Below, in pieces: positions 17,914 through 26,970 of a DNA stretch of 64,000 bases. Origin of the DNA: an uncultured Litoreibacter sp. Its GTDB lineage: Bacteria; Pseudomonadota; Alphaproteobacteria; Rhodobacterales; Rhodobacteraceae. The stretch spans positions 707,249 through 771,248 of the forward strand of contig CANLQL010000004.1 of assembly GCA_947493265.1 (NCBI GenBank), written 5' to 3'. Every line of letters starts with the position of its first letter. The first letter of the stretch is position 1. The position numbers and the translations under genes were made by a program. The notes below the pieces were generated by a model. It was not told the origin of the DNA. It worked only from the letters and a program-made list of their open reading frames with translations, and made no database searches.

Positions 17914-18390
17914 ATGAAAAAGCTCCTTCCTGTTCTGCTGGCGCTCGTCGGCTTGGGTGCTGGTGTCGGCGGCGGTTTGGCCCTCAAGCCGCCTGCGCCA
18001 GAATTGACACCCGAAGAAATTGCGGAGATGGAACACGCCGCAGAAGAGGCCGAAGAAGAAACGTCGGCAACAGCCTTTGTCAAAATAAACAACCAATTCG
18101 TTGTCCCGGTTGTGAAAGGGGAACGCGTTCAATCGCTGGTTGTCCTATCGATCAGTCTTGAGACCAAACAAGAATACACAGAACTTTTGTATGGACAGGA
18201 ACCGAAGCTGCGGGACGCTTTCCTTCGCGTGATGTTTGATCATGCCTATGCAGGTGGTTTCGGCGGCGCTTTCACCGCAAGCCCAACCCTCGACACGCTG
18301 CGCGCTTCGCTTCTGGAAAGCGCGCGCGCCGTTGTTGATGATGCGGTTACGAATGTCTTGATCACCGACATCGTGCGTCAGGATACCTGA
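17914..18390 (+). CDS. fliL: FliL-type basal-body-associated protein (copy 1)
   Basis: A 158-residue single-pass membrane protein: a short cytoplasmic start, a helix at about 4-24 (LLPVLLALVGLGAGVGGGLA), an acidic linker of Glu/Ala, then a periplasmic domain like FliL (VVPVVKGERVQSLVVLSISL). FliL binds stators around the rod. A second FliL-like gene lies at 26971-27450, so this locus carries two copies. The 3' end overlaps the convergent 125-residue gene by 13 bases. Assignment to FliL is good; which copy is the functional orthologue is not known. Confidence 0.75.
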   Translation: MKKLLPVLLALVGLGAGVGGGLALKPPAPELTPEEIAEMEHAAEEAEEETSATAFVKINNQFVVPVVKGERVQSLVVLSISLETKQEYTELLYGQEPKLRDAFLRVMFDHAYAGGFGGAFTASPTLDTLRASLLESARAVVDDAVTNVLITDIVRQDT

Positions 18391-18755
18391 CGCCGGGCCA
18401 TTTGCAGCCGTTCTGCGTCGAATTGTTTTTTGGCGAGGGTCTTGTAAGCCTCCAACCGTCCAAACGACTTTCGCAACGCATCTTGCGCTGTTCCGCGTTT
18501 CGCATATTCAGCGCTGAGCTCGATCGAAAGTTGGCGACGGGATTGCGCAATCCAGGCGTCTGCCTGCTCTGCATAACCCATCAATGCGAAGTTCTCTCCG
18601 ACATCAGAGGCGGACCAACCCGCCTTGCCCGCCGCATCAAACCTTTCATTCAGCAAGGCGATCTGTTTTTCGATTGCAACCAATTCTGCTTGGTCTCGTT
18701 CAAATGCCAGGGTGAGACCTTTGATTAACTGATCTCTCTTTTGCTTCGGCGTCAT
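18378..18755 (-). CDS. Coiled-coil protein coupled to flhB, possible FliJ
   Basis: This 125-residue protein is not recognised with certainty. It is highly charged and helical (KQKRDQLIKGLTLAFERDQA, FGRLEAYKTLAKKQFDAERL) with no membrane segment, like the export stalk protein FliJ. A FliJ is otherwise missing from a locus that has FliH and FliI. Its ATG overlaps the flhB stop (ATGA), strong evidence that it is translated with the export gate. Size and position fit FliJ, but sequence alone does not prove it. It could instead be an unrelated roseobacter-specific export factor. Confidence 0.6.
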   Translation of the reverse strand: MTPKQKRDQLIKGLTLAFERDQAELVAIEKQIALLNERFDAAGKAGWSASDVGENFALMGYAEQADAWIAQSRRQLSIELSAEYAKRGTAQDALRKSFGRLEAYKTLAKKQFDAERLQMARRQVS

Positions 18756-19840
18756 TGCGTGTTTCCGCGGGCTTTTTTCCGCATGTCTTCCGCAAACCGG
18801 ATGGCGGTCGCGACTGCGCGATAGTGTTCCTGTTGGACTTCCTGTCCAATTTCAACCGTCGCAAAAAGCGCGCGCGCAGTTGGCGGATCACTATGGATGG
18901 GCACTGCCGATGTCGCGGCAACCTCACGGATGCGCGCCGCTATTTCATCAACACCTTTGGCGACGCAAACAGGCGCACCGCCAGAACTGCGATCCCAGGT
19001 CAAGGCGACCGCGAAATGCGTTGGATTTACAATCACCACATCTGCGCCCGGCACGTCGGAAAGCATCTGGTTCATCGCAATCTCATAGGCTCTCTGGCGG
19101 CGGTTTTGCTTCATGTGAGGATCACCCTCGGACTGTTTTGCCTCGTCCTCCATGTCCTTTCGCGACATCCGGTTTTTGCGCGTATGCTCGGCGACCTGCC
19201 AGAAATAATCGACCGCACCGATGATCAGCGACATCGCAAAGACCATCAAAAGAAAATTCAAGATCAGGTCTCCGATCAGTAAAACCTGACTGGCTTTCGA
19301 TATCTGAACAGACTGGATCAGCAGGTCCAAGTTTTTGCCGATGAAGAAGACGAGGATCAGGCTGACAATGATAAGTTTCACCGCAGATTTGGCGAATTCG
19401 AACATCCCGTTCGCACCATATTTGTTCTTTGCCCCCGAGATCGGAGAAATACGGCTCAACTTGAAGTTCAGCTTTTCAGGCGCAAAGGTGATCGCGCGCT
19501 GTCCCAAAAGTGAAAGAAGAACAAAGAGCGCTGGTATGACAAAATACGGCGCAAGCCGGTGCAGCGTTTCGCTGTAGATCAATCCTGTCAAAGATGCGCC
19601 ACCACCGTTGAAAGCCTCACCCGAAAGGCGGTCAGCGTTTTGAAAAATCCCTGCAAGTGCTCCAACAAATTCGCCCAATCCGAATTGCGCAGCAAGGGTA
19701 AGGGCGAGAAGTAGCCCGAGGTAGGATGCAGCAGTGTTCAGGTCTGTTGATTTGGGAATGTCGCCTTTTTTTCGGGCGTCCTCCAATTTCTTCGGCGTCG
19801 GGTCAAAGGTTTTTTCGGCCGCTTGGTCTTCGTCACTCAC
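18752..19840 (-). CDS. flhB: Flagellar export switch protein FlhB
   Basis: FlhB is the export-gate subunit whose cytoplasmic domain cleaves itself to switch substrate class. The autocleavage motif NPTH is at about residues 272-275 (VVIVNPTHFAVAL). Four hydrophobic segments precede it, and the N-terminus KTFDPTPKKLEDARKKGDIP is a family mark. The start is GTG 19840, overlapping the fliR stop as GTGA; the longer frame upstream lies inside fliR. 362 residues. Confidence 0.96.
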   Translation of the reverse strand: MSDEDQAAEKTFDPTPKKLEDARKKGDIPKSTDLNTAASYLGLLLALTLAAQFGLGEFVGALAGIFQNADRLSGEAFNGGGASLTGLIYSETLHRLAPYFVIPALFVLLSLLGQRAITFAPEKLNFKLSRISPISGAKNKYGANGMFEFAKSAVKLIIVSLILVFFIGKNLDLLIQSVQISKASQVLLIGDLILNFLLMVFAMSLIIGAVDYFWQVAEHTRKNRMSRKDMEDEAKQSEGDPHMKQNRRQRAYEIAMNQMLSDVPGADVVIVNPTHFAVALTWDRSSGGAPVCVAKGVDEIAARIREVAATSAVPIHSDPPTARALFATVEIGQEVQQEHYRAVATAIRFAEDMRKKARGNTQ

Positions 19841-20610
19841 CGGAAAGCCTCCCCCGTGAGGTCGACGCCAAGCACGAATACATTGATCCAATAGGCCAGA
19901 ATAAAGGGTGAGGCGACGAGAAGCAGGACAAGTCCTCCCATGCTAATCGCCGGTGCGCCGACAAACGCCACCATCAGTTGCGGCATGGCCCGATTGATGA
20001 CCCCAAGACCCAAATTATAAAGGATAGACGCCACGACAAACGGACCCGCCAAGGAAAGCCCAAGCGCAAAACAGCGCGCGACTTTTTCTATGCCCCATGC
20101 GGCGACATCTGACCCGTTTGGAAGTTTGCCCAGCGGGAACAGGTCATAGGACAGAATTAGGGCCTCAATGACGTAGACATGCAGGCCGAACATGCATGCC
20201 AAAGCCAAGCCCGCGACGACCATCAGCGTCGAGAAAGCGGGCTGCGGATCGGTACCGACGCCGCCGCCGAACAATTGCGACAGGGACATGACATTTGCCG
20301 CGATGGACCCTGCGGTTTGAAGTGCCAGAACAAAGAACCGAAACAACAGCCCCAGCAACAGGCCGACCACAACCTCCGCCCCCAGGATCATTCCCAAGTT
20401 TTCGAGATGCGATGTTTGTTGGGACGAAATCACCGGGCTGGAAATTAAGGTAAATGCTATAGCAGCCCCAAGTTTTATGCGCGCGGGTACCGCTTGTTCG
20501 CCGAATGCGGGCAGCACCGCCATCATCGCACCGACGCGCAAAAAAACATGTGCGAAATCCCATAGATGCTGCTCGGCGATACCAAACAGATCTGCAAGCA
20601 GATCCATCAT
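19837..20610 (-). CDS. fliR: Flagellar export gate protein FliR
   Basis: A membrane subunit of the FliPQR gate with 257 residues and about six hydrophobic helices. Characteristic stretches are FLRVGAMMAVLPAFGEQAVP near the N-terminus and LGVINRAMPQLMVAFVGAPA in the second half. The start overlaps the flhA stop by 4 bases (ATGA) and its own stop overlaps the flhB start, giving a tightly coupled flhA-fliR-flhB set. Confidence 0.96.
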   Translation of the reverse strand: MMDLLADLFGIAEQHLWDFAHVFLRVGAMMAVLPAFGEQAVPARIKLGAAIAFTLISSPVISSQQTSHLENLGMILGAEVVVGLLLGLLFRFFVLALQTAGSIAANVMSLSQLFGGGVGTDPQPAFSTLMVVAGLALACMFGLHVYVIEALILSYDLFPLGKLPNGSDVAAWGIEKVARCFALGLSLAGPFVVASILYNLGLGVINRAMPQLMVAFVGAPAISMGGLVLLLVASPFILAYWINVFVLGVDLTGEAFR

Positions 20611-22664
20611 GCAGGGACGAAGCCAACAATAGAGGGCGTTGAATCGCGCGCGATTTCTTCGAACGAGAAAACCGGCGCGGTGATACCTTTTGAGCTGAGG
20701 ACAGTCTGGATATATCGCCGTTGGTTCAACGCAGTCACGACTGCGGGGAAAATGCCCTGCTCGCCAGCTTTTCCGATTTTTTCTGAGATTCCAGTCGCCA
20801 GGCGGTTGAACTCTTCTGGGGGTAGCGCAATTTCTTCACCCTCCAACCGGTAGGTCTGAAATATCTCGTTCCATTCCGGGGCCAGTTGAACAAGGGGCAA
20901 GGTCCCATCCTCCCTGCGCATCTCAGCGACAAGTTGGAAGCCCAATTTTTGGCGAACATGCTCACACAACCCTTCCGCCGTCGCGTAGATGCTGCGCCCT
21001 TCCGCGATAGCATCAAGGATCAGCGGCAGATTGCGGATCGAAACGCGTTCGTCGAGCAGCAGTTTTAGAACCTGCAGCAGCGTTTCATGATTAACCTTGT
21101 CGGGAATGACATGATCTAGCAGCCGCCTGTTCGCTTCACTTCTGGATTGGTCAGACAGGTTCACAAATTCATCAAGCAACCGCCGCAGGCTTCGCATGGT
21201 GAAAAGCCGCCCCAAATTAGCCTTGATGATTTCTAGCAAGTGGGTCGCTAAAATCTCTGTCGGCGTAACAACCGTGCATCCTGTCATCACAGCATGGTTT
21301 TGGCTTGCGTGGCTGATCCATTTCGCTGGGGCCCCATAAACCGGTTCTTTGACAAGTTTGCCCTCGATCGCCGACATTTCGTCTGGGGGAAGAAGTGCTA
21401 AGATCGCGTCAGAATTCAGCTCGTCATTTGCTTGTTCAACGCCGTGGATCTTGATGCTGTAGTGGCCCTGCGCGAGACCGGGATTATCTGTCAAACGTAT
21501 CTCTGGGAGGACAACACCGTAGCTGGTCGCCACGTGATTTCGCATATTCGAAATGCGAGCTTCCAATCCTGTTGCGGGATCAAGCGCCATAGCCACCAGA
21601 TCGGGTGAGAATTCCACATGGATATCATCGAGATCGAGCAGATCGCCAATGGACTTCTCAGGGGCTTTTTCCTCAACCAATGCCAACTTTTCTTCGGCCT
21701 CTGGAGCCGGTGCGGAATAGGCCAACCACGCGCAAAAAAGTAATAGACCTGCCCCTAGTACGAACGGAACAAATGGCAGACCCGGCACCAATGCGAAGAA
21801 GAACATCAGCACACCCACTGTGGCGAGCGCGGACGGATAGCGACCCAATTGCGCCGTGATTGCCGTGTCTGTCGCACCGGATGTGCCGCCGCGCGCCAAC
21901 AGAAGTGCAGACGCAATGGAAATGATGACTGCCGGAATTTGCGTAACCAAGCCATCGCCGACAGTCAGGATCGCGTAAGTCTCAAACGCACGACCCACCG
22001 GCATGTCGTGCAAGACAGTTCCGATGATCAGACCCATAACAAGATTGAGCAGCGTGATCAGCAGGCCCGCAATTGCATCACCTTTGACGAATTTCGACGC
22101 GCCATCCAAAGACCCGAAGAACGTCGTTTCTGCCTGTTCGCGTTCGCGGCGTTGCTTGGCTTCGGCATGGTCGATTGCGCCTGCTGACATGTCGCTGTCG
22201 ATTGCCAATTGTTTGCCGGGCATGCCGTCCAAAGCAAATCGGGCCCCGACTTCCGCCATACGGGCAGCACCCTTCGTGATCACGATGAAGTTTACGATCA
22301 ACAGGACACAAAACACGACGAGCCCCATGAAAACACTGCCACTCATGATGAACATGGCGAAGCCTTCAATAACGTCGCCTGCAGCACCCGTTCCCGTGTG
22401 ACCATTCCCGATGATCAATTTTGTCGATGACACATTCAGCGACAAGCGCAGCATAAGCGATGCCAGCAGGATTGTTGGGAACGCCGAAAAATCCAGCGGC
22501 CGGTCCAGAAACAGCGTCACGGTAAAGATCAAGATAGCCAGTCCGAAAGAAACCGCGAGGCCAAGATCCAGAACCCATGCAGGCATCGGCAAGATCATCA
22601 TCACAATGATGGTCATCAATGCCAGCGCAAGCAAAACAGTGGGTTGGAAGATATTGCGGATCAT
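20607..22664 (-). CDS. flhA: Flagellar export gate protein FlhA
   Basis: FlhA is the largest export-gate subunit: a proton-coupled membrane channel with a cytoplasmic ring that docks chaperones. The 685-residue protein starts with several membrane helices. It contains the family FHIPEP-like segments, including VEVGARFALDGMPGKQLAIDSDMSAG as the pattern ALDGMPGKQ..IDSD near residue 150, and VTQIPAVIISIASALLL. The C-terminal cytoplasmic part has LTRRL-type repeats. It lies 13 bases after a 46-residue small membrane protein on the same strand. Confidence 0.97.
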   Translation of the reverse strand: MIRNIFQPTVLLALALMTIIVMMILPMPAWVLDLGLAVSFGLAILIFTVTLFLDRPLDFSAFPTILLASLMLRLSLNVSSTKLIIGNGHTGTGAAGDVIEGFAMFIMSGSVFMGLVVFCVLLIVNFIVITKGAARMAEVGARFALDGMPGKQLAIDSDMSAGAIDHAEAKQRREREQAETTFFGSLDGASKFVKGDAIAGLLITLLNLVMGLIIGTVLHDMPVGRAFETYAILTVGDGLVTQIPAVIISIASALLLARGGTSGATDTAITAQLGRYPSALATVGVLMFFFALVPGLPFVPFVLGAGLLLFCAWLAYSAPAPEAEEKLALVEEKAPEKSIGDLLDLDDIHVEFSPDLVAMALDPATGLEARISNMRNHVATSYGVVLPEIRLTDNPGLAQGHYSIKIHGVEQANDELNSDAILALLPPDEMSAIEGKLVKEPVYGAPAKWISHASQNHAVMTGCTVVTPTEILATHLLEIIKANLGRLFTMRSLRRLLDEFVNLSDQSRSEANRRLLDHVIPDKVNHETLLQVLKLLLDERVSIRNLPLILDAIAEGRSIYATAEGLCEHVRQKLGFQLVAEMRREDGTLPLVQLAPEWNEIFQTYRLEGEEIALPPEEFNRLATGISEKIGKAGEQGIFPAVVTALNQRRYIQTVLSSKGITAPVFSFEEIARDSTPSIVGFVPA

Positions 22665-22677
22665 GGACAGGGTCCGG

Positions 22678-22818
22678 TCAATTGGACCAATAGATCTCGT
22701 GGTGATCTTGGGTCATCAGCGGCTCAGAGCGATCAATTGTCAGCCCGAACCAGACCATCGCGGCCAGAACCAGACCCACAAAAACCGTCCAATGTCCTTC
22801 GAAGAAAAATCTATTCAT
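22678..22818 (-). CDS. 46-residue single-pass membrane protein before flhA
   Basis: This small gene encodes an N-terminal MNRFFFEGHW, one membrane helix (TVFVGLVLAAMVWFGLTI, about 11-28) and a polar tail ending HHEIYWSN. GAGG lies 6 bases before the ATG, a good ribosome site, and the stop is 13 bases before flhA, so it would be translated from the same mRNA. It has no recognised family. By size and position it could serve export-gate assembly, as the small protein FliO does elsewhere, and no fliO is seen in the window. That role is inference; the coding call rests on the ribosome site, membrane helix and tight spacing. Confidence 0.6.
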   Translation of the reverse strand: MNRFFFEGHWTVFVGLVLAAMVWFGLTIDRSEPLMTQDHHEIYWSN

Positions 22819-22894
22819 CGCTTACCTCGTGCAGTTCTTGCAGCGTCCTCCGACAGATAGAGGAAATAGGTTTATGAGAGGTTTCTCGAAGGTG

Positions 22895-25066
22895 TCAGTT
22901 CACCTCTTTCAGCAGGTTTGAAATGATTTCCCTTGTGCGGGCGCTACGTTCGATCCGTGCTGACATTGCCGCCAGTGACGGTTCGCTATCTTCTTTCTCA
23001 AAGTCGTCAAGGAGATGCGATGCGGCAGCTTTTCTAGCATTTTCTGCCAAGATTAGATCATGATTTCCAGATAACCACGCAAGCTGATTTCGCCGCTCTT
23101 CTGGCAAGTTCTCGATCGTGGCTTGGTCCAGAGTTTCCGCACGACCACGCCGCAACTCAAGCAGGGAGACTAGGTCAAGCCGATCCTCGCCATCATAAGT
23201 CCTCAGGGCACGATCCGCCTGGGTGAATTGCTCCTCTTCGATCAGACTTCGAATGAGTATCGGGGCAAGCATATCTTGCGTCTCGGTCAATTCGATCAGT
23301 CTGCGTGTCAGCGATGGAATGCCAATTTCGTGTAACTTTACCGCTAGATTTCTGAGCGGATCCGGTCCGACGAAAAGCAAATAATCCGTCTCAAAAAGGC
23401 TGATCGTGGCTTCTACGACGGGGAGTTTTTCCTGATGGCGCGCAAGATCAGAAACAATTTCATTTATGGCAGGTCCTGCGTCTTTTTCGGGAATTTCCGC
23501 AACCAACGATAGCGCCTCGGGGAATTGGCCTGCGAAGGAATATGTTCGCAACAACTCTTTAGAAAGCGCAGTTGCTACGGGCGTGTTTTCGAGCTGCCTG
23601 CGGAAAGCCTCGGCAAGCACGATATCTTGCTGTGTCGCCGTACGCGACCCATCGCGCATCGCCCGCAGATACGTCACCATGGCCTCGGGTGCAGTTTCGT
23701 CGTTTCGCGCAATTATTTCCTGCAAATCCTCGATTGTTGACGTCGCGCTTAAGTATACTTCGTTGTCTTGTCTTTGTTGGGCGTTCGAGATAGCGCTGTA
23801 GAGGACTTTACCGGTCAGGCTGTTTCCGCGCTGGTTCAGCGCGAGGATCAATTTAGGACCTAGCATTTTTTTCAAATGTGCCGGGAAAGACAGAAAAAGC
23901 GATGTCAGCGCTTCGGTTTGTGTGTCCTTCAACTCGAACTGGGACGGATAGGCCAGGATATGCCACATCCCCTGATTTGCGCCGCATTCCAAAGCGTTTT
24001 GCGGGACGATTTCCGGTCGGGTGGGCCTTCCGTCCAGAACAGCAGCAATCAGGTTTGCAATTTCCACATCTCTTGGTGCCAGATCGAAACTGCGTGACGC
24101 CTGTACCGCTTCGGCACCGAGCCCAAAGTGGAGGTAAAGACGCACGAGGTCCCGGGCCGCAGATAGGTTCACTTGGGAAATGTCTTCGACGATTCGACCA
24201 CGCAGCGCTGCAAGCTGGTCGGTATAGGGAAGGCCGTTGCCCCAAGCTGCAATCTTCCAATCTTCGTCGGACGCACAATACTGATCGACTGAACCAGCGT
24301 TCGGGTCGGTATCTCCACGGGCAACATCGACGGCTGAACGGATGCGAAAGCGTTCTTCCGCCCTGCGGGCGACGGGTATATCGATCGGGGTTGCGAAACC
24401 TTCTTCCTTTGCCGGCAGTTCGGCCTCAACAATCGGTTCATCTACTGCAACCGCTTCCGGTTGGCCCAGCGCTGGGCTGGTCCGAAGCAGATCTAATCCG
24501 GCCGCGCGGGACAGCCCTTCCAAAAGCTTCTTTTGTGCCGGGTTCAGATCAGCCGGCGAAGCATCTTGGGCGTCTGCAACGTTTGCAAGGCCGATGGATC
24601 TGACCCGTGAAACTGCGTCTTCACTTAGCCTGTTTTCCGTTTGCGGCGGTGTCTGCAGTTTTCCGTGTGCCATGACAGACCGAACAGCGTCATCCATTGT
24701 TACCTGACGGGTTTGAAACGTTCGATCCGCGATATCGATGATGACATACGATCCCACATAGGAAGCGGCGAGCGCATCACAATCGCAGGCCAGTTCCAAC
24801 GTTACTGAACTTTCATCCGTTTTTAGACCCGCCAAACGGGTGCGGGGTATCAGCTGAAAAACCTCAGACGTGTCAAACCCCTGATCCCAGCCCGGCACGC
24901 TGAATCTGTAGCCATCACCGACTTGATCAAACTGCCACAGGTTCGACGCCGGGAGTGTGATGACCAAGCGACTGAATCCCTCATGCTCTCCAGAACGGAT
25001 TTTGGCCGCTTGTGCGAAGGCCACCTGGCTGCCCAGCAAAAATAGGAGAAGAGCCAGCCGTATCAT
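22895..25066 (-). CDS. Large exported protein after motA, unknown (MotC-like role?)
   Basis: A 723-residue protein with a clear Sec signal (MIRLALLLFLLGSQVAFAQA). The next ~100 residues are a beta-rich segment (GFSRLVITLPASNLWQFDQV ... YVIIDIADR) resembling an AMIN-type domain. The rest is acidic and helical, suggesting TPR-like repeats. Start 25066 overlaps the motA stop (ATGA); the longer frame lies in motA. I do not recognise the family. In Sinorhizobium a periplasmic protein, MotC, with chaperone MotE, supports the stator. Here a motE-like gene is in the same operon, so a similar periplasmic motor role is plausible but unproven. Confidence 0.7.
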   Translation of the reverse strand: MIRLALLLFLLGSQVAFAQAAKIRSGEHEGFSRLVITLPASNLWQFDQVGDGYRFSVPGWDQGFDTSEVFQLIPRTRLAGLKTDESSVTLELACDCDALAASYVGSYVIIDIADRTFQTRQVTMDDAVRSVMAHGKLQTPPQTENRLSEDAVSRVRSIGLANVADAQDASPADLNPAQKKLLEGLSRAAGLDLLRTSPALGQPEAVAVDEPIVEAELPAKEEGFATPIDIPVARRAEERFRIRSAVDVARGDTDPNAGSVDQYCASDEDWKIAAWGNGLPYTDQLAALRGRIVEDISQVNLSAARDLVRLYLHFGLGAEAVQASRSFDLAPRDVEIANLIAAVLDGRPTRPEIVPQNALECGANQGMWHILAYPSQFELKDTQTEALTSLFLSFPAHLKKMLGPKLILALNQRGNSLTGKVLYSAISNAQQRQDNEVYLSATSTIEDLQEIIARNDETAPEAMVTYLRAMRDGSRTATQQDIVLAEAFRRQLENTPVATALSKELLRTYSFAGQFPEALSLVAEIPEKDAGPAINEIVSDLARHQEKLPVVEATISLFETDYLLFVGPDPLRNLAVKLHEIGIPSLTRRLIELTETQDMLAPILIRSLIEEEQFTQADRALRTYDGEDRLDLVSLLELRRGRAETLDQATIENLPEERRNQLAWLSGNHDLILAENARKAAASHLLDDFEKEDSEPSLAAMSARIERSARTREIISNLLKEVN

Positions 25067-25932
25067 GCGGCCGCTTGCTTGGTATCTTTCAGAGCTTCTT
25101 CCAATTCGGAGAAAGAAGGTCTGACATGGCTTGGTGTGTTTTGACGCCCAACTTCGATGCAAATATTGACCGAATGATTGTGGAGGTTCGCGACAAGCAC
25201 TTCCCGAATGAGCCCTTGGAAATGTGCTTCATCATCCGTGACCGATTTTACCCGCGCCGCGAAGGGGCCGATAAAACCGTAGGCCAGGAACACGCCCAAA
25301 AACGTACCGACCAATGCGCCCCCGATCAATTTACCAAGAATTTCAGGGGGTTGATCAATTGATCCCATTGTCTTGATAACACCCAGAACCGCCGCAACGA
25401 TACCCAGCGCTGGCAAGCCATCGGCAATGGTTTGCAAAGCATGGCTGGAATGTTCTGCATGATGCGCGTTCGCTTCGATCCGCTTTCCAAGCACTTCTTC
25501 AACCTGATGGGGGTCATCATAGTTCATCGACGCAGACCGCATTGTGTCACAAATCAAATTGACGCTTTCCTTGTCGGCAAGAATTTTCGGGTAGCGCGAA
25601 AAGACGGCGGAATCCGCGGGCTCTTCTATATGGGGCTCTAGTTCAACCGGATTGCGGCGGGCGATCCTGATCAACTCAAAAAGCAGGCACAGAAGATCCT
25701 TGTAGTCTTCCGGCTTCCATTTCGGACCCTTGAAAACTTTGGAGACATCTTTGAGCGTGTGTTTGACGCCCGCGACGTCGTTGGCAATCAGAAATGCGCC
25801 AACCGCCGCACCAATGATCATTGTCATCTCAAAAGGTAGCGATTTCAAGATGATGCCCATCTTGCCGCCAGCGGCTAGATAGCCCCCAAAGACCATAACA
25901 AACACAACAATGATACCGACGATGCCTATCAT
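25063..25932 (-). CDS. motA: Flagellar motor stator protein MotA
   Basis: MotA forms the ion channel of the stator with MotB. The 289-residue protein has four hydrophobic segments. Conserved features are the cytoplasmic loop with RIARRN (near residue 92), ADGLPALGIVAAVLGVIKTM with the channel prolines, and GALVGTFLGVFLAYGFIGP. The gene follows the motE-like gene by 33 bases and overlaps the exported 723-residue protein. Its partner motB lies separately, more than 10 kb away, at 36316-37152. Confidence 0.96.
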   Translation of the reverse strand: MIGIVGIIVVFVMVFGGYLAAGGKMGIILKSLPFEMTMIIGAAVGAFLIANDVAGVKHTLKDVSKVFKGPKWKPEDYKDLLCLLFELIRIARRNPVELEPHIEEPADSAVFSRYPKILADKESVNLICDTMRSASMNYDDPHQVEEVLGKRIEANAHHAEHSSHALQTIADGLPALGIVAAVLGVIKTMGSIDQPPEILGKLIGGALVGTFLGVFLAYGFIGPFAARVKSVTDDEAHFQGLIREVLVANLHNHSVNICIEVGRQNTPSHVRPSFSELEEALKDTKQAAA

Positions 25933-25965
25933 GAAACTGCTTCCTTAAACCTCAGAATTGGGATG

Positions 25966-26547
25966 TTAGCGGGTCGGCGCATTGGCGTTTCGGCCTGCAA
26001 GAACAACGCTGATCGCGTAGGCAAGCTCGGAGGGGAGTTCGGACATAATGTTTGCAGCCGCGTCGGAATTCATCTGCGCCAAAAACCCTGCGGCAAAATC
26101 CGGATCCATCTGCTCAAAAACAGCTGCGGCCATCTTTGGTTTCATGGATTGGTAAACGGCGGTTAACCGATCAACGTCTTGCGCCGCAGCCCCATCGACT
26201 TGATTAATGGTTGCTTTCAAGCGTTCCTCGGCATCAATCAGCGACTTGAGATCGCGATCCAGAGACTTGCGCGCAATATCAAGCGCTTGCTCCCGGTCAA
26301 GCAGTGCCATTTCCTTGCGGTCCAAATCGATAGTCCGCTTCTCAATCATATCCAGCATCTTCGCGAAGTTTTCAGGGTATTTCGGCGCGTCGCCGGACAG
26401 GTCATCCGGCTTGCTTTCCAGAATTGTTGTCTCTTTCGCGACGGCATAGCCGACCATTCCCAGCCGAAGCATGCCTGAAGCGATCAGCATCATCACAACG
26501 ATGCCCAGAACGCCCCGCAAACCAAATGTAGACATTATACGCTTCAT
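25966..26547 (-). CDS. MotE-like protein with FliG-middle/MgtE-N-type domain
   Basis: A 193-residue protein: one N-terminal membrane helix (about 12-36, VLGIVVMMLIASGMLRLGMV), a long charged coiled coil (KRTIDLDRKEMALLDREQAL), then a small domain YQSMKPKMAAAVFEQMDPDF ... ANIMSELP typical of MgtE-N/FliG-middle folds. NCBI-style MotE family members have this layout; Sinorhizobium MotE is a periplasmic chaperone for MotC. The start overlaps the stop of the DUF6468-like gene (ATGA), and motA follows. The family call is good; the role in this organism is inferred. Confidence 0.8.
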   Translation of the reverse strand: MKRIMSTFGLRGVLGIVVMMLIASGMLRLGMVGYAVAKETTILESKPDDLSGDAPKYPENFAKMLDMIEKRTIDLDRKEMALLDREQALDIARKSLDRDLKSLIDAEERLKATINQVDGAAAQDVDRLTAVYQSMKPKMAAAVFEQMDPDFAAGFLAQMNSDAAANIMSELPSELAYAISVVLAGRNANAPTR

Positions 26548-26960
26548 GCTTCCGCCTCCGTCCGGTCTGCGGTGTGGCGCATGAATACAGAAACTTCAGC
26601 GCTTTCAGGGTCCGGCAGTTTTGAAACGACGCTGCTTTCATCCAGACGAAGGGGTGGTGGGGATGCAGGCGCATCGTAAGGGATGTCGTCCAACGCCGCG
26701 ACAAGCAGTTCCAGCCGCTCGGCGGCAGTTTCTGCTTTCAAGGTCTGTTCATCCAAGGCCGCAGTCGATGCCGTTGCCGCGGATTGGGCGGCCCCTAATA
26801 CAGAAGTCATTTCGTCGACCTGCTTGGACAGAACAGCGATCGCGCCGCCAAGGTCTTGATCCAAACGTGTCAATCGGGTCAACCGGCGCGATAGGATCAT
26901 GCAGTAGAACGCTGCAGCCAATGCGCCAGCGCCCAGGAATATGTCAGCCAAGTAGGTCAT
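26544..26960 (-). CDS. Flagellar-locus membrane protein, DUF6468-like
   Basis: A 138-residue protein with an N-terminal membrane helix (YLADIFLGAGALAAAFYCMI) and a helical, Ala/Glu-rich body (ALDEQTLKAETAAERLELLV), followed by a Pro-rich tail. Proteins of this layout occur beside fliL and motE in alphaproteobacterial flagellar loci and are listed as DUF6468; that assignment is from memory of the arrangement, not from a search. It lies 10 bases after fliL copy 2 and overlaps motE. Function unknown. Confidence 0.62.
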   Translation of the reverse strand: MTYLADIFLGAGALAAAFYCMILSRRLTRLTRLDQDLGGAIAVLSKQVDEMTSVLGAAQSAATASTAALDEQTLKAETAAERLELLVAALDDIPYDAPASPPPLRLDESSVVSKLPDPESAEVSVFMRHTADRTEAEA

Positions 26961-26970
26961 GTGTTGCCTC

